Shown piece by piece: positions 1 to 11,619 of a stretch of DNA of 64,000 nucleotides. How positions within the stretch are numbered: position 1 is the stretch's first letter; each line of letters begins with the position of its first letter. A program made the position numbers and the translations under genes. Under the pieces are notes generated by a model, which was not told the origin of the DNA, made no database searches, and was given only the letters and a program-made list of their open reading frames with translations. This DNA comes from Pyxicephalus adspersus (lineage: Eukaryota; Chordata; Amphibia; Anura; Pyxicephalidae), in the NCBI RefSeq assembly GCF_032062135.1, contig NC_092864.1, forward strand, positions 16,441,762 through 16,505,761, in the 5' to 3' direction.

Positions 1-2487
1 ACACATTGAATACATGGCATTGTCCTGGCACCCTGCTCTCATTGTAGGTCCTAGTTTTTTTTAGGACATTTTGTGGGGAATGTGACTTTCGTTGTCAGAG
101 CATCCCTTTTTCTTACACTGACTTAAAACCTCAGAATTGGCTTGGTTCTCCATTCTGCCTTTAGTTTTGATTACATGAAGACAATTCTTGGCTTTTTGGT
201 TATATCCAGTGTGTGGGGAAAAAAATCAAAGTTCATGAGACTAGATTTAAATATTATACATACAGCCTGTGAAGCATGTATATACCACATAAACCATTCT
301 ATTACATATAAAGTATCCATCCCAGCAATATTGTTTAACTTATTTTTTTTAAAAAAGTGGAAAAAGTTTGGAACCTCTATCAGTTTTTTACTGCTGTCCA
401 TGCCCTAGGTGGGCAGGTTTCCAATCATTTGTTCTATGACTGCTACTTTATGAAACAAGGACAATCTACTTGGCAGGCACCCAGAAAACAAACAGATTTC
501 TCTGCATTATAGGCAATGCCTGAACCTTTGTCTGTCTTGTGTGTCATTTAAGGAAACTTTACCACTTTATCACTTTATTTTTGGATACTAATTGCCTAAA
601 GCTAATCTAATCAATGTCAGGGCATCAGTGACAACCAGAAGTAGGTTCTAACCCTGCCCAAGGTGTTTACTTGAATTTGTCTTTAAGTGAACATTTGAAC
701 ATTAATCTAGTTTAAAAGCTAGATACAAACATCTAAATCAATGTTTTTCCAGACTTTGCTAGAGGTTCTTTGCACAATGAGCAATTTTTACCTTTCAGGC
801 CAGTTTAAGTTACACCAATGATCTTTGACTATCTTTTAAGGGTGACATTTTTCTCAATGGCCAGCAATGTAAGATGAATTCTTGCCACTGATCACCCCTT
901 AATTTACTGTGATCTGTGTATATAATAATTATAGAAAGGGTTCCTGAAGGCCTGAAAGTTATCTCAAGGGTTCCTCCATGTTACAAAGGCCGACAAAGAG
1001 AGCTGTTTGCTTAAACTGTATTGGCATGCAATTTAAAGCAGACTCATGCCTATAAAGACTCTATAAAGGTCTCTATACAAGTGGTTTTAACAACATCGTA
1101 CTACAAGATTACACGTGAATGTTGCATGTTTTTGTACATTATTCATCTATAAAAGCCTCCCCTGTATGGGCACATTGGTACCACCATCTTGGATGTAATG
1201 TGGGCAGCCCCAGCAGACTCTATAGTTTCCCCTTCCCTTCTTTCCGAGCAGCTACAGGTTATCTAGGAAGCTGAAGAGGAGCTGAGCAAGCATAGGCAAT
1301 AATTACACACTACCAGAGAAAAGAGGGGCCGATTAAGTGCAAGGAAACTGGGAGTTGTTGCTTCTTTCATTCCTTGAGTAGCCCAATTTCTAGCAAGTTT
1401 AAAGTCTCATTGCGAGTAAATAAAAACAGAAAGGAAAACACTGTAAGGTTACTATAATATCAAGAATTAAACAAGCTGTTGAATGGTGACTGTTATACTT
1501 AATCTTTTCTTCTAAACGATGGCGATAAAATAATCGCCAACACCTGACATACCATCAAGAGTGCTGGAGGGCTGGTTCATCGGGAGGAACCACAGCACCC
1601 AGTGGTAAGATGTTGTAAACTATGGTGGGTGGCTCTTCAAGAGTGCAAAAAAACTAATTTTCTTACCCTAACAATGAATATTAAAAAAAAAAATTAAAGT
1701 AGTTATCAATCTAACTTTCTTCTAAATCTTATGAGTGTGGTGGGCAGGGTTATCTAACTTTTTCCTGCTATCCAGAAGCTCAAGAAGTAACTTCAAAATC
1801 TACAGAGCCCAGCATTTCACTCACCACTCCGCGCCATTACTTCCTATAGTGGAACACACTTCTAGAATACTTTAAAGGTTCCATAGGTTTTGGTAATTAT
1901 TCAACCAATCGGCTTTTACACTCATCAATGAGACATCGGTGAAAGTATGCATCTCTGTTGATGACATCATAATTGTATTAGGTTTTTACGCCTTTGTAGA
2001 CCCAGCAGATAAAATCTGTGCCAAAAGGCAATTTTGGAATAGGCTTCAACTAAATGTCAGGAAAGCAGGATTTGAAAGTTTTTAAAATTTTTGTTACTAT
2101 ACAGAACAGTTTAGATGAAAACCACAGCATTTATTACTTGTATTTCTCCATAATATTTTAATTATTCAATCAACCGGCAATTTTTTAAACTCTAAGGTTT
2201 ATAATAATAATTAATATGACCAATGCCTTCCTCTAATGCCTCTAATATGGCCAATGCCTTCCTCCCAACATGGAGATCTTGGGCCTGATATCAGAGCAGG
2301 CTAGGATTATTTCATTGCATGATATGTATGACTTGAGACATTGCTGTGTCCTCCTGTCAGCTCAATTGGATTGGATGACTCAAGTACTCAGCCCGGTGTT
2401 CAGAAATAATTGGAGATCCAGGAGTGGTATAGATTCTAATAATCAATATTTTCCATGGAAAAGTCTTTTTGGATATATCTAGTGGAC
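1..2487. other. Intergenic; one hAT-1 copy and a small hairpin, otherwise nothing recognised
   Basis: This is AT-rich DNA with no protein-like reading frame. A perfect small hairpin, GGCGAT/ATCGCC around AAAATA, lies at 1521-1538. A short direct duplication of ACCAATGCCTTCCTC occurs at about 2219 and 2252. Confidence 0.7.
740..1001 (+). mobile_element. hAT-1 type non-autonomous element, forward copy, decayed
   Basis: It shares the internal blocks of the family seen throughout the window: a GAGGTT(C/G)T start, GGCCAGTTTAAGTTACACCAATGATCTTT, the phrase TCAATGGCCAGCAATGTAAG, TTACTGTGATCTG, and a tail of GGGTTCCTGAAGGCCTGAAA plus AAGGGTTCCTCCATG. The terminal CAGTGTTTCTCAACC is worn away. It has no coding capacity. 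The hAT assignment comes from better-preserved copies whose ends read CAGTG..TCTCAACC, some with approximate 8-bp target duplications. Confidence 0.7.
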
Positions 2488-2600
2488 TGGACTTGTTCTT
2501 GTAATGTTGAAAACAATTCACAACCTTCCAAGCTGCTTCTTCAGAACTGAAGAAGCTTGGAGAGCTGCGAAACATCTTCAACGTTATAAGAACAAGTCCA
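2488..2600. repeat. Two-layer inverted repeat (MITE-like foldback)
   Basis: The outer arms are 2488-2511 (TGGACTTGTTCTTGTAATGT..) and 2577-2600 (..AGAACAAGTCCA), nearly perfect complements. An inner palindrome, CCAAGCTGCTTCTTC with GAAGAAGCTTGG, lies at 2528-2560. The inner text, CTGAAGAAGC..GCGAAAC, resembles widespread vertebrate foldback MITEs. No target duplication was resolved. Confidence 0.6.
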
Positions 2601-4150
2601 ATTGAAAATGACTATCTACAACTAGACATGCAATGACCTAGATAAATGGGAACCTTCACAGGTTTTTAGATGAACTTCATGACCATTTTAACTGCTTGAA
2701 AAAATATATATCTCTTTCTTGACTCTAGTTGCTGCCATTCTAAAAACGTTACTGTAGCAAGCCCCTTCTCCTTCCCTCACAAGCTGTGTAAACGCTTTTG
2801 GTTAAATAAATAAAAAGAAGGTAAAAATTGGAACTTATTTTCTTAAAGTTTTAGAGAAGTGAATGCCCGAGGGGAAGTCCGGAAAGCGAGGCCTTTAGCG
2901 GTGCATGTGTACATATATTCATAGCGTGGTCAAGTTTAGTTGATCTTTATCCATATATAGATTGGGTGCAGTATATGAATAATCTTCGCTGTGCTACATT
3001 TATTTATTTAGTAATGAATGATCACCAGAAAGGGATGGTGATAAATACTACAGTTACCTGGCTTACAGCTCCACTGAAAAAAAGATTGTTTTAAAGCCTG
3101 TAATGTCATATAAACATTGGGCATGGAGAAAAGATGTTGGCCACAGCTGGTATCATGGGCCTAGTTTATGTTGTGCATGGAATATTATAGTATCAATCAG
3201 TCTATATGTGATTTATTGCAATGGCAGGTGTGCAGACTCAAGTGTGATGAGCTCAGTATTAGAATGTGCATATACTAGGTGATGTGCTTTTCTGAAAGAT
3301 CGGTTCATTATTTATTTATTTTTTTTTAACGCTTTACCCAAGCCTCGTATGATTTTTTTTTTATTTGAGTTTTTTTTTGTGTTCTTCTTGCTGCATCAAA
3401 CACAGGGTCGTCTCTTGATCGATCAGCTTCCTGATTGAGAATTTTCACAACATGGTCCAGCTTCTGTTTGAGCCTATACTTACCGGTATATACTGCAAGA
3501 ATCACTGTCAGAACAGAGAGTGAGGGAGGTCTGGAGAGAGCAGAAACAATTGCAATAAAGTATAGCGTAGGAGATGTTGGTTATAATGGTTTGAATGATC
3601 TCCTGCATGACATAGGTAGCTCAGAGGTCCGCAGTCCTATTTCAACCTGCCTTTACCTAATAATCAAACATGGACTGTTGGCCAAAAGGCCATGATGGCC
3701 GCTTTATTGTTCTTCTTCTAACAACAACTATATATATCTGGTATATATCATAAACCATTCCCACCAAAAATTCTCCCCCAAAAAACACCTGTCAGGTTGT
3801 GGGTCCTCCTGCTACACAGCCACATTTTGGGTCTGGTACCTCCATCAATTGCTCCTAACCCAAACCCCCTGGCTAGGAAACGACATCCTCCACCTACAGC
3901 CCAATCATAATCTCTAACATATATATGACACCACCAAATTTGGAGATACTACACCTACGATAGATCTCCCATATCAACACAAACATAGCACAATTATACA
4001 GTCCTCGAGGACCTCCAAACTGCCCCTAAAATTCCCAAGTCGCAACAACCCCTAAACAATACCAACGGATGGGAGCGAGGGATGCTTGCACGCTAACTGT
4101 CCACTGCTTCTTGTTGTTCTATCCAAGTTTCTTTCACGTTTTACTTGTAC
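2601..4150. other. Intergenic; possible old element fragment at about 3660-4060
   Basis: A block from GGCCAAAAGGCCATGATGG (about 3678) into a C-rich, G-poor stretch (3760-4060) differs in base composition from its surroundings. It looks like the end of a degraded transposable element, but I cannot name the family. The minus strand carries AATAAA just before the GGCC motif. No coding domain is visible. Confidence 0.35.
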
Positions 4151-4153
4151 CAC

Positions 4154-4330
4154 CCCGCCGCTGCATTGAAATAGCGCCGCTACTAAAATTCCCGGCATCA
4201 CTCGCGTCTATAGACCAGCCGGCTCTCTGCTTATGCGTGGCCCCGCATTGGACTGTTTTATAGACGCAAAAAAATGGCGTGAATTTTAGTAGTGCCGCTA
4301 TTTCAATGAAGAGGGAGTTTCAGCGGCGGG
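4154..4330. repeat. GC-rich palindromic element (large hairpin)
   Basis: The arms at 4164-4190 (CATTGAAATAGCGCCGCTAC..) and 4282-4308 (..GTAGTGCCGCTATTTCAATG) are complementary over 27 bases with two mismatches. Outer arms CCCGCCGCT (4154-4162) and AGCGGCGGG (4322-4330) and inner arms GCGTCTATAGA/TATAGACGC extend the foldback. It is a MITE-like structure much richer in GC and CpG than its surroundings. Confidence 0.6.
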
Positions 4331-4399
4331 CCATTCATAAGATTTAGCACCGCATTGGCCGCACCTGGCATTTCCAGCACTCCCCCTCAGCTGTACTTT

Positions 4400-7300
4400 T
4401 CCTTGCTACTCCAAGGCATGGACTTGAATGGTTGGATTTTCATAGAAGAATATTGGTATTATTATTGCTAGCCTGTGCAAAAAGGTTACCATTGCAAATT
4501 TAACTCAGACGGCTACAAATAGAGAAAGTGGCATAAGATTTTTATGCCTCTTGTTCCAGATTAAATGTGAAGCAAAACCTCTTTGTTTCCATATGAAAAG
4601 GGTTTATATCTAATGGGAAGGAAAAATTTCCTCAATTTTTTCAATAAATTTCAAGGTAGGCCCGTGACTTTGTCTAAGTTTTTAATTTTGGCTCTCTGTG
4701 TATTTGACACCCCTGCCCTAGAGTGTGGTCATTATGGCCTTCCACAAACTGTCTCCCTTGTATTGCTCCAGGCGTCCCTTTATTCATCCCAAGTCCAGTG
4801 AGTTTGGGGCTTCACAGGCCTTTTCCCCAGGAATACATTGTTACAGGGGTCTATGGAACTCATTTCATCACATCAGCACCACTCTCTGCACATTTGTGGG
4901 CTGCCTATTGCTTGAAAAGCGTCAACTAGGAAGGACTTGTATGACACTTGATGAGCCTGGAAACTTCTAAAGAACTCAGAAGCATTCATGAACTTTAAAT
5001 ATTTATAAAGAACTGGAATATCAGTACAACATCATACACAAACTGAAGCCAAGTCATATATTCAAGAACAGGCATGCCAGATTTGTAATGGCACTTACAT
5101 GTGGTTACTGAGGATTGCACCTTGTTCTTTAAAAAAAGTTAAGGCACGCTGGAATGTAAAATTTCCAACACACCATTAATCCCTGAGAAAAGGCCATACA
5201 ACTTTTTTAAGTACTCTAAGTACAAAATGAAGAAGGAAGTGTAACCCATGAACCGGAAAACAGCTGGGGGCACTTTTGTTCCATATGGAGGCTGCAGAAA
5301 CAAAGCAATAGGACGGTATGAGACCGATTAAACGCCAATTTGACTTACATGGTCTAGAAAAAACTGCATTGAGAAATTTAATATTAAATTTGGTCCTAAT
5401 TGGAGATTTAATTCATACTAAATTGCAGTCAGGCTACATAAACAGTAAAGAATATATGACGTTTTTTTTTCTGTGTACCGTGTGCTTTAGTTTTCCTAAA
5501 ACTGCAGCTTGCTGAAGATCTGAACAAGTGCCCCACACAGAGTGCAGTAATCTGGATCTCTAATAGTCTCATATGCCATCTGCAAAGGGTTCGATTGGTA
5601 CAATCATGGCCCCTGTTTGTGCAGGGGATGTTGAGCAGTAGTCCAAAGCTTTAGCATGCTGATATCTTCTGGAATTTTAGCAAAAACTTATATAAAATAT
5701 ATCCACTGATCTTTTGCTGTCATCTGTTGTATGATCTGATTGTATTACAGCAATTGAAATTAAAATTTAATTTGCGTTTCAATTTAGTTGTGCACTGTAA
5801 TAATTATTCAAAAGATATACACTTCACCAGGTAGGTCTGTAAAAGCTGGTTGCTTTGCTGCCAAGTGAAGTTGTTCTATGTACTCACATTCTCTATTTTA
5901 CAATTTCTTTATTTCTAATCAGAATAATGAGTGAATTTCTTAAATTCCCAAAATAAAATAGATTTTGGTCTGGTAAGGGATATAAATATACAATATATAT
6001 GTATATATATATATATATACAAAATTGTTCTTTTTACACACAGCACTTTATTGGGCTGCTTTCTGTAATTCAGTTCTCACTAAACTACTGTAACTCTTCC
6101 TTTATGTGATTCCGGTGTTCTTTCTTAAGCCCTTTTTTTCTTTATATCCTTGATTCTCTTTTATTTTTGTCTCTTTTCCATTTTGTAACACTTTTTCTTC
6201 TTTTCACGTTTGTTTTTTTTTCCACCCCTTTTCGTTCATTTCTATTCTCAGAACCCCTTCGCCCCCCTTTGTATGCCATATCTTTTCATCTCCCGCTGAC
6301 ATTTGGTGGCAGAGCTGGGTGACGGTGCCATTGACATGCTAATAAGGGTGTGAATAGAATGAAAGGGTGTTGGGGGTCAGTGCCAGCCCCCCTAGTGTGT
6401 GGCATGGGGAGTAATACAGCCTGGCAGCACCCCCCAATCACACAGGAGATGCCATTGTGTTGGACTGGCAAGAAAAGGCAATGGGTGGCAATGGACCCTT
6501 GCAGCACCTCTGCTTTCACCCTTTACAATCCCTAGAACGGGGCCAAGAAAAATAGATCTTCCAACTTAACGATAATGTCAGATATAATATACTCAATTTA
6601 GGGTGGCCTTGGCCATTTTCAATTTATTTGTACAATGCAAGAATAGTATTTCTAGCAATACATTCACATTCTTCTGGCATGAGATTTGTCTCCCCTCAAT
6701 TTGTCACTTTCTCAGACAATAGGAGCTGTTTACTAACAAAATGTGCCAACGTCCAATAAACCATAGCAACCAGACATTTGGTTTTATTGCCTGGTCTTGA
6801 TGGAATGAGTCCGATTCCTGGTTGGTTTCTGGGAGTTACTACACTTAGATTTGTACTGTATGTGACCCTGTGTTGACTTCGGTTGTTTAACTTTTTTTTG
6901 TGTTCTAAAGTTTACCAACCTGCTAATCTGAATTGTCCTCTGGTGAGCAGATAATATACGAGACTGGAACTTTCTCTGCAATTCTGTATCTCCTAGAGAC
7001 AACATAGGCCCTGTTGTCTAACCTGTGGCCCATGAGCTATGTGCAGCCGTTACTTAGTGTGGAGCTATGTGCAGCTGGTACTTACTGTGCAGACACCAGC
7101 TCCCAATGTTTCTGGCCTGAATACCTAATGGTCTTTCTAACTTTTATTAATATTTTGGCTATGTATTTTTTTCCTCTGGCCGTTTTGTTATTTAATTCAC
7201 CAACATGAATGTTAAAAATGGAGCCAATAGGCAATACAGAGGCAATAGGGAATGCTTACCTGTAAAGGGCCTGAAATGATGATGACCTCTAGCAATCTCT

Positions 7301-7540
7301 TGCTATGTGCCCCCAGTCTCTGATAGTTCCCTAGAGAATATTCCCAGTCTCCAACTACGCCTGGAACATGTAGTCTTTGACCACCTCTGTAGCATTCCTC
7401 TGAAAATCTACTGTTAAATGTTGAGTCCTCCTATATCACATACAGTAACCTGGCACTTGGCAGGTGAACAAATTTGGTTGGTTTGGGTTTAATTCAGCTT
7501 GTTTCAGTAGACATTTATAGAGTTTTTGAATGGTCTGTCA
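4400..7540. other. Intergenic, nothing recognised except a TA microsatellite
   Basis: I see no gene here. A (TA)n run lies at about 5989-6020. A C/G-richer patch at 6290-6540 has open frames on both strands but no family resemblance. A roughly 28-base imperfect tandem duplication (GAGCTATGTGCAGC..TACTTA) lies at 7032-7086. Confidence 0.6.
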
Positions 7541-9480
7541 TACTAAGGACTGTGAGGATCCTGGAAAAGTTCAGGGTTCCTAGACTAGTGGTTTTCTTGG
7601 CTTCAGGGTCCCTTACTCAGTAAATATCAGAACAGCTAAAAGTCTAGAGTATCCTACATTTTAAAGTGTATTTAAAGTGGCTTTAAAGTTCTCCTGGCAG
7701 TGGTGTAGCTTCTAGGTTCTCTGTTTTTTCTGGATCCAGCAGTTGAGGGGTTTATGGGTATTAGAGTCACCTGGTGTTCTAGTCCCACAGGCAGCAGAAG
7801 GGTTCGCATTTTAGTTTTCTTGGTAGTTGAATGATCCTTGATCCTGGACTTCCCTCAGCACAACCTTTCTCAAACTTTTTACATAGGGGAACCCTTTAAA
7901 TAACTTCTTGGTCTTAGTAAATCCCTGCCAATAATAACTATATCTATAGCTCAGAGCACATTAGCATGGCAGTCAGAGGAAATAATGCAAGTCACATTGA
8001 TGGTCTTTCAAAAAATTGCCCTTTATAGATAGTTGAGCAACAAATCTGAAAGGCATAAATTGCTAACCGCTTAAGGAACCCAGTGCAACATCTGGAGAAA
8101 CCTTAGAGTTTTTAGGTACAAGGTTCTCTTGGCATGAGTATTGCTAAAGCCCAAACTATATTTTATGTTTTTCAAGAGTTGGACAGCTTAGGGGATGGTA
8201 AAAACCCATCATGATCCCAATCCCATTTTTATGATCCCAATAGGGGAATTCCCCTTTATTCTTGCCCTAGCATTACAAGAAAAGAAGAAGAAACCCTTAA
8301 AAGTTAGGAGCAGTTCCCTTGTCACCAGAACAGGGGTCCCCATTGGATGCTTCACCTCGATTCCTTCTTTAGTGATAATTGATAAGTGATAACTTTTTCC
8401 CCAGTAATATTGGTTACCAGGCCAGGGAAAACATAGAAGATAAATCTTCCAAAATAGGACATAGGACATAGGCCATAGGCAGCAAAACAAAAAAAAAGTC
8501 TTACTTTTTACCAAAAATAATACAACAAAAAAAGTTTTGCCTTTGGATACACATTAATCCAGTCAATCCCTGGGCAGGTGGTTTCTGTATCTTTGATGCC
8601 TCGGAGTTTAAATGGTTTCCTAGCCATGTGGTTCTCCTGGCATTTGGTTTGTGGCACTGAGGTTACCCAGTAGATTAAAGGTTCCTGGCTCTCTGTATTT
8701 TGGCAGATGAAGTGTTCCTGCTGTTGTGGTTTTCTTAGACAGGTTAAGGGCTCTTGCCCTTGTGGTGAAGGTTTTTTTTTTGGTCTTGTAGTTTCATTGG
8801 CAGGTTAAGTGTTTCTGGTTTTCTGCTTTCCCTGGCAGGTGAAGTTTTCATGGCGGCAATTTATGGCAAACCTAGTTAAACCCAAATCACAAAGAATAAA
8901 TAAAAAACAGCAACAAATACATGCTGGGCCTAATCAAATGACTGTATATATAGGAGAAACCCAATATAAGAGACCTCCAGCAACACAATGGATAACAATG
9001 ATACGACTATCCTTAGATGGCGTTCAACTGGACTGCGTTGACTAATACAGAACACCATATCTGAGACATGTTCCCAACAATCAGACTGCCTTCAAAGATC
9101 TTAAAACCCCCCCGAGCTGCCATGACAGATATTACATTGTCCAAACTTTAGCACGTGCCTATGAATACAACAATAATTGGACGAGTCAGTAGGAAAACTC
9201 AACCTTGGCTACACTCAAACTGTAAAGATATGACTCCTGACTATAACCAGCCTGGTCATTATGGTAAGTACCCTATATCAGCAAGGCATTAAGACCCTAA
9301 GATTATGTGCTCTTCAGGCCTTTTTCACCTATTGAATTGTTTCCGTCCCTTTTGGTTCCATTGGGTGAAGGGTTTCTATCCCTGTAGTCTTCTTCTTAGT
9401 TTAAGAATTGCTGGCCCCGTGCCTCTCTTGGCAGGTGAAGGGTTTCTGGCCCAGAGGTTCTCTTGGCGTGGGCACACAGA
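7540..9480 (+). repeat. Decayed 35-36 bp minisatellite array, interrupted
   Basis: Recurrent units near GGCAGGTGAAGGGTTTCTGG followed by CCCTGTGGTTCTCTT occur every 35-36 bases. They are clearest at 8695-8860 and 9380-9470, and more diverged at 7560-7850 and 8570-8700. The array is broken by a reverse hAT-1 copy (7862-8112), an unassigned segment at 8190-8530, and an A-rich unrelated segment at about 8870-9290. The open frames through it are not coding. Confidence 0.6.
7862..8112 (-). mobile_element. hAT-1 type element, reverse copy
   Basis: It begins ACAACCTTTCTCAAACTTTT and GGGGAACCCTTTAAATAACTT, continues with the AATCCCTGCCAATAATAACTAT and GCACATTAGCATGGCAGTC blocks, and ends with AATTGCTAACCGCTTAAGGAACCC and CATCTGGAG. 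This is the reverse complement of the family seen at 740-1001 and 43692. It is inserted within the minisatellite array. Confidence 0.7.
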
Positions 9481-10069
9481 GATGAGCTTCTTGCTTAATC
9501 CAGTGTGACCAATCTGTCCTCACTAAGAGCAGCTCTCCAAGCATATTTGTTATGGTAATCACAGCTTGCTGAGTGAAAGGTGTATTTCCTGCTGTGTGTA
9601 TGTGCGTGTTTGTCCCTCTGAGTGTGTGCATGTTTGTGCTGCTTACCGCATCCTGCTGTGTGTTTATGTTTTCCTGCTGCGTGCTGCCAAATTTTTAAAC
9701 ATCATAAAAAAATTTAGGATGTATGTCTGTCAGTTTCTTCTTTTGTTTCTGACAGTTAACATTTGAGCGCTTCTCTGCATGCTGTGCGGGAGAGCTGAAT
9801 TTTTATATGCCATCCTAGGGAAGTTAATGCACTTGTATTCCTTTTATATCCTGCTGTGATTCAAAATTATAACTCATGAGTAATGTCAGACAAAAGACGA
9901 AAATGGTGTGATACTTAGGGTCACACATAAGTGTTTTTAGCAGAATTTAAATATGTTTATCACAAACTCATGTGTTAGAGAATACCTGGACTTTAAATTA
10001 CAAAGAAGATGTTTAATGCTCCCATGCCACTGCTCTTTGCTATAGGGCAAGACAACTCTTGAGTTAAAG
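9481..10069. other. Intergenic, nothing recognised
   Basis: There is a TGTGTGT-rich patch at 9590-9670 from decayed GT repeats. I see no gene. Confidence 0.55.
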
Positions 10070-10250
10070 AATTAATTATTATTATTATTATTATTATTAA
10101 TAATAATAATAATAATAATAAATAGTATTTATATAGGGCCAACATATAACGCAACTCTGCTTATTAAAGGGGGGTTGCAAATGACAGACCGATACAAACA
10201 CAGGAGATAGGATACTGCCCAAAAGAACTAAGAATCTGCAGAATCCAAAA
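10070..10250 (+). repeat. ATT-tailed anuran interspersed repeat
   Basis: (ATT)n then (AAT)n at 10075-10122 leads into AGTATTTATATAGGGCCAAC, ATATAACGCA, GGGTTGCAAATGACAGACCG and a TACTGCCC-AAGAACTAAGAATCT segment. Four other copies in the window share this order. A microsatellite at one end of a fixed-order repeat suggests a retroposon tail, but the family is not identified. Confidence 0.75.
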
Positions 10251-11573
10251 TTTCAAGGAGTGTCAATTTTCTGGTTTTCTTTGTATAACTCTCAACAAAT
10301 TTTTATCTATTTTTTATTTAAATGCAGCGCTTTACAGTGTCTATAGTCATGCCATTGTCTCTTAGAGAAACTCACAATCTAATGCCCCTATTTCATATGT
10401 CAGTAACATTGCCAATTTTTGGTGAAAAAGCCAATTATCCTACCAGTATGGTTTTGGAATAGTTAACTCTCTCATTAACATTGTGATCCCAGCCTAAAGC
10501 ATACCTAACCTGTTCTACCAAGCAAAAAGAAGAGTCTGGATATGTAATGAGTAATTATGGCTGCATACACACACCTATTAAATTACAGGTAAGACAGGTG
10601 TTTTAAAACTTTAGCACAAATTGATATGAATATTTGCATGGAGCTGAACTCATTTTAATGTTATTAAAGTATGTAGGAAGAATTCCACATTCCCCAGTTT
10701 TAATAATACTGCAGAGACAATGATGGATTAGGCTGCGGCACAGAGGTGCAATATACTACGACCCTCTACAGCAGATAGGAAGTGCATTGTACTGGGTCAC
10801 ACTGCAGACAAGAAGCATGTTATACCATGGGCCACTTCAACAGAGATTAGGTGTGCTACCTGCAATTTGGAGGGCATATACAATATATAGATATATATAT
10901 TTAATCAAAAATTCAAACATTTGTTTCCTTTAAATGAATCAGATCTCCAATGTATATCTACTTATTCCACATAGCAGCTCCATGGCCTCTGCTCCCATTT
11001 TCTCAGTTAATTTATTAGATCCTCATATAACTAACACAAGACATAAATCTATATGATATGGAATGTTAGGTCTCAGAAATAATTTGAAGCTGCAGGATTC
11101 CTGCACAGGTGTTCTCAGTGGGTGGCATGTCTGCTAGGGACAGAATGACGGAGAAGGACAGACAGACAGACAACTATGAAACTTTCTCATGATTATCAGT
11201 ATGCGATGGAGAGAGACAGGAGGATTTCCCTGATATTACCTGGTACTGACAGATGGGTGAAGTGTAGGTGTCTGCAGGTGTCTCTATACGTGTGTCTGTG
11301 TATGTTACACAAGCTTCCATTTCCTCTCTGTTCTACATACTCTGCATGCTTTACTAGTTCCAGATTTCTAATATTTCATTGTCTAATATCTGGAATCTGT
11401 GTTTGGGTATCAGATTAACTACATATGGAGTGCTGGTACATGATAAAATGCATGCAAAGCAGAATTTCTGCAAAATATCTGCGCAAGCTTTGTGAGATCA
11501 AAAAGAGGTTCCCATGTAGCCAATTAATTTGCATTATATATATATATAGGTTCCCATGTAGCCAATTATTTTG

Positions 11574-11619
<46 letters not shown>

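Noticed and set aside
3435..4060. Possible retroelement terminal repeat
   Set aside because: The base composition shift is real, but no matching second repeat, primer-binding site or coding domain was found in the window.
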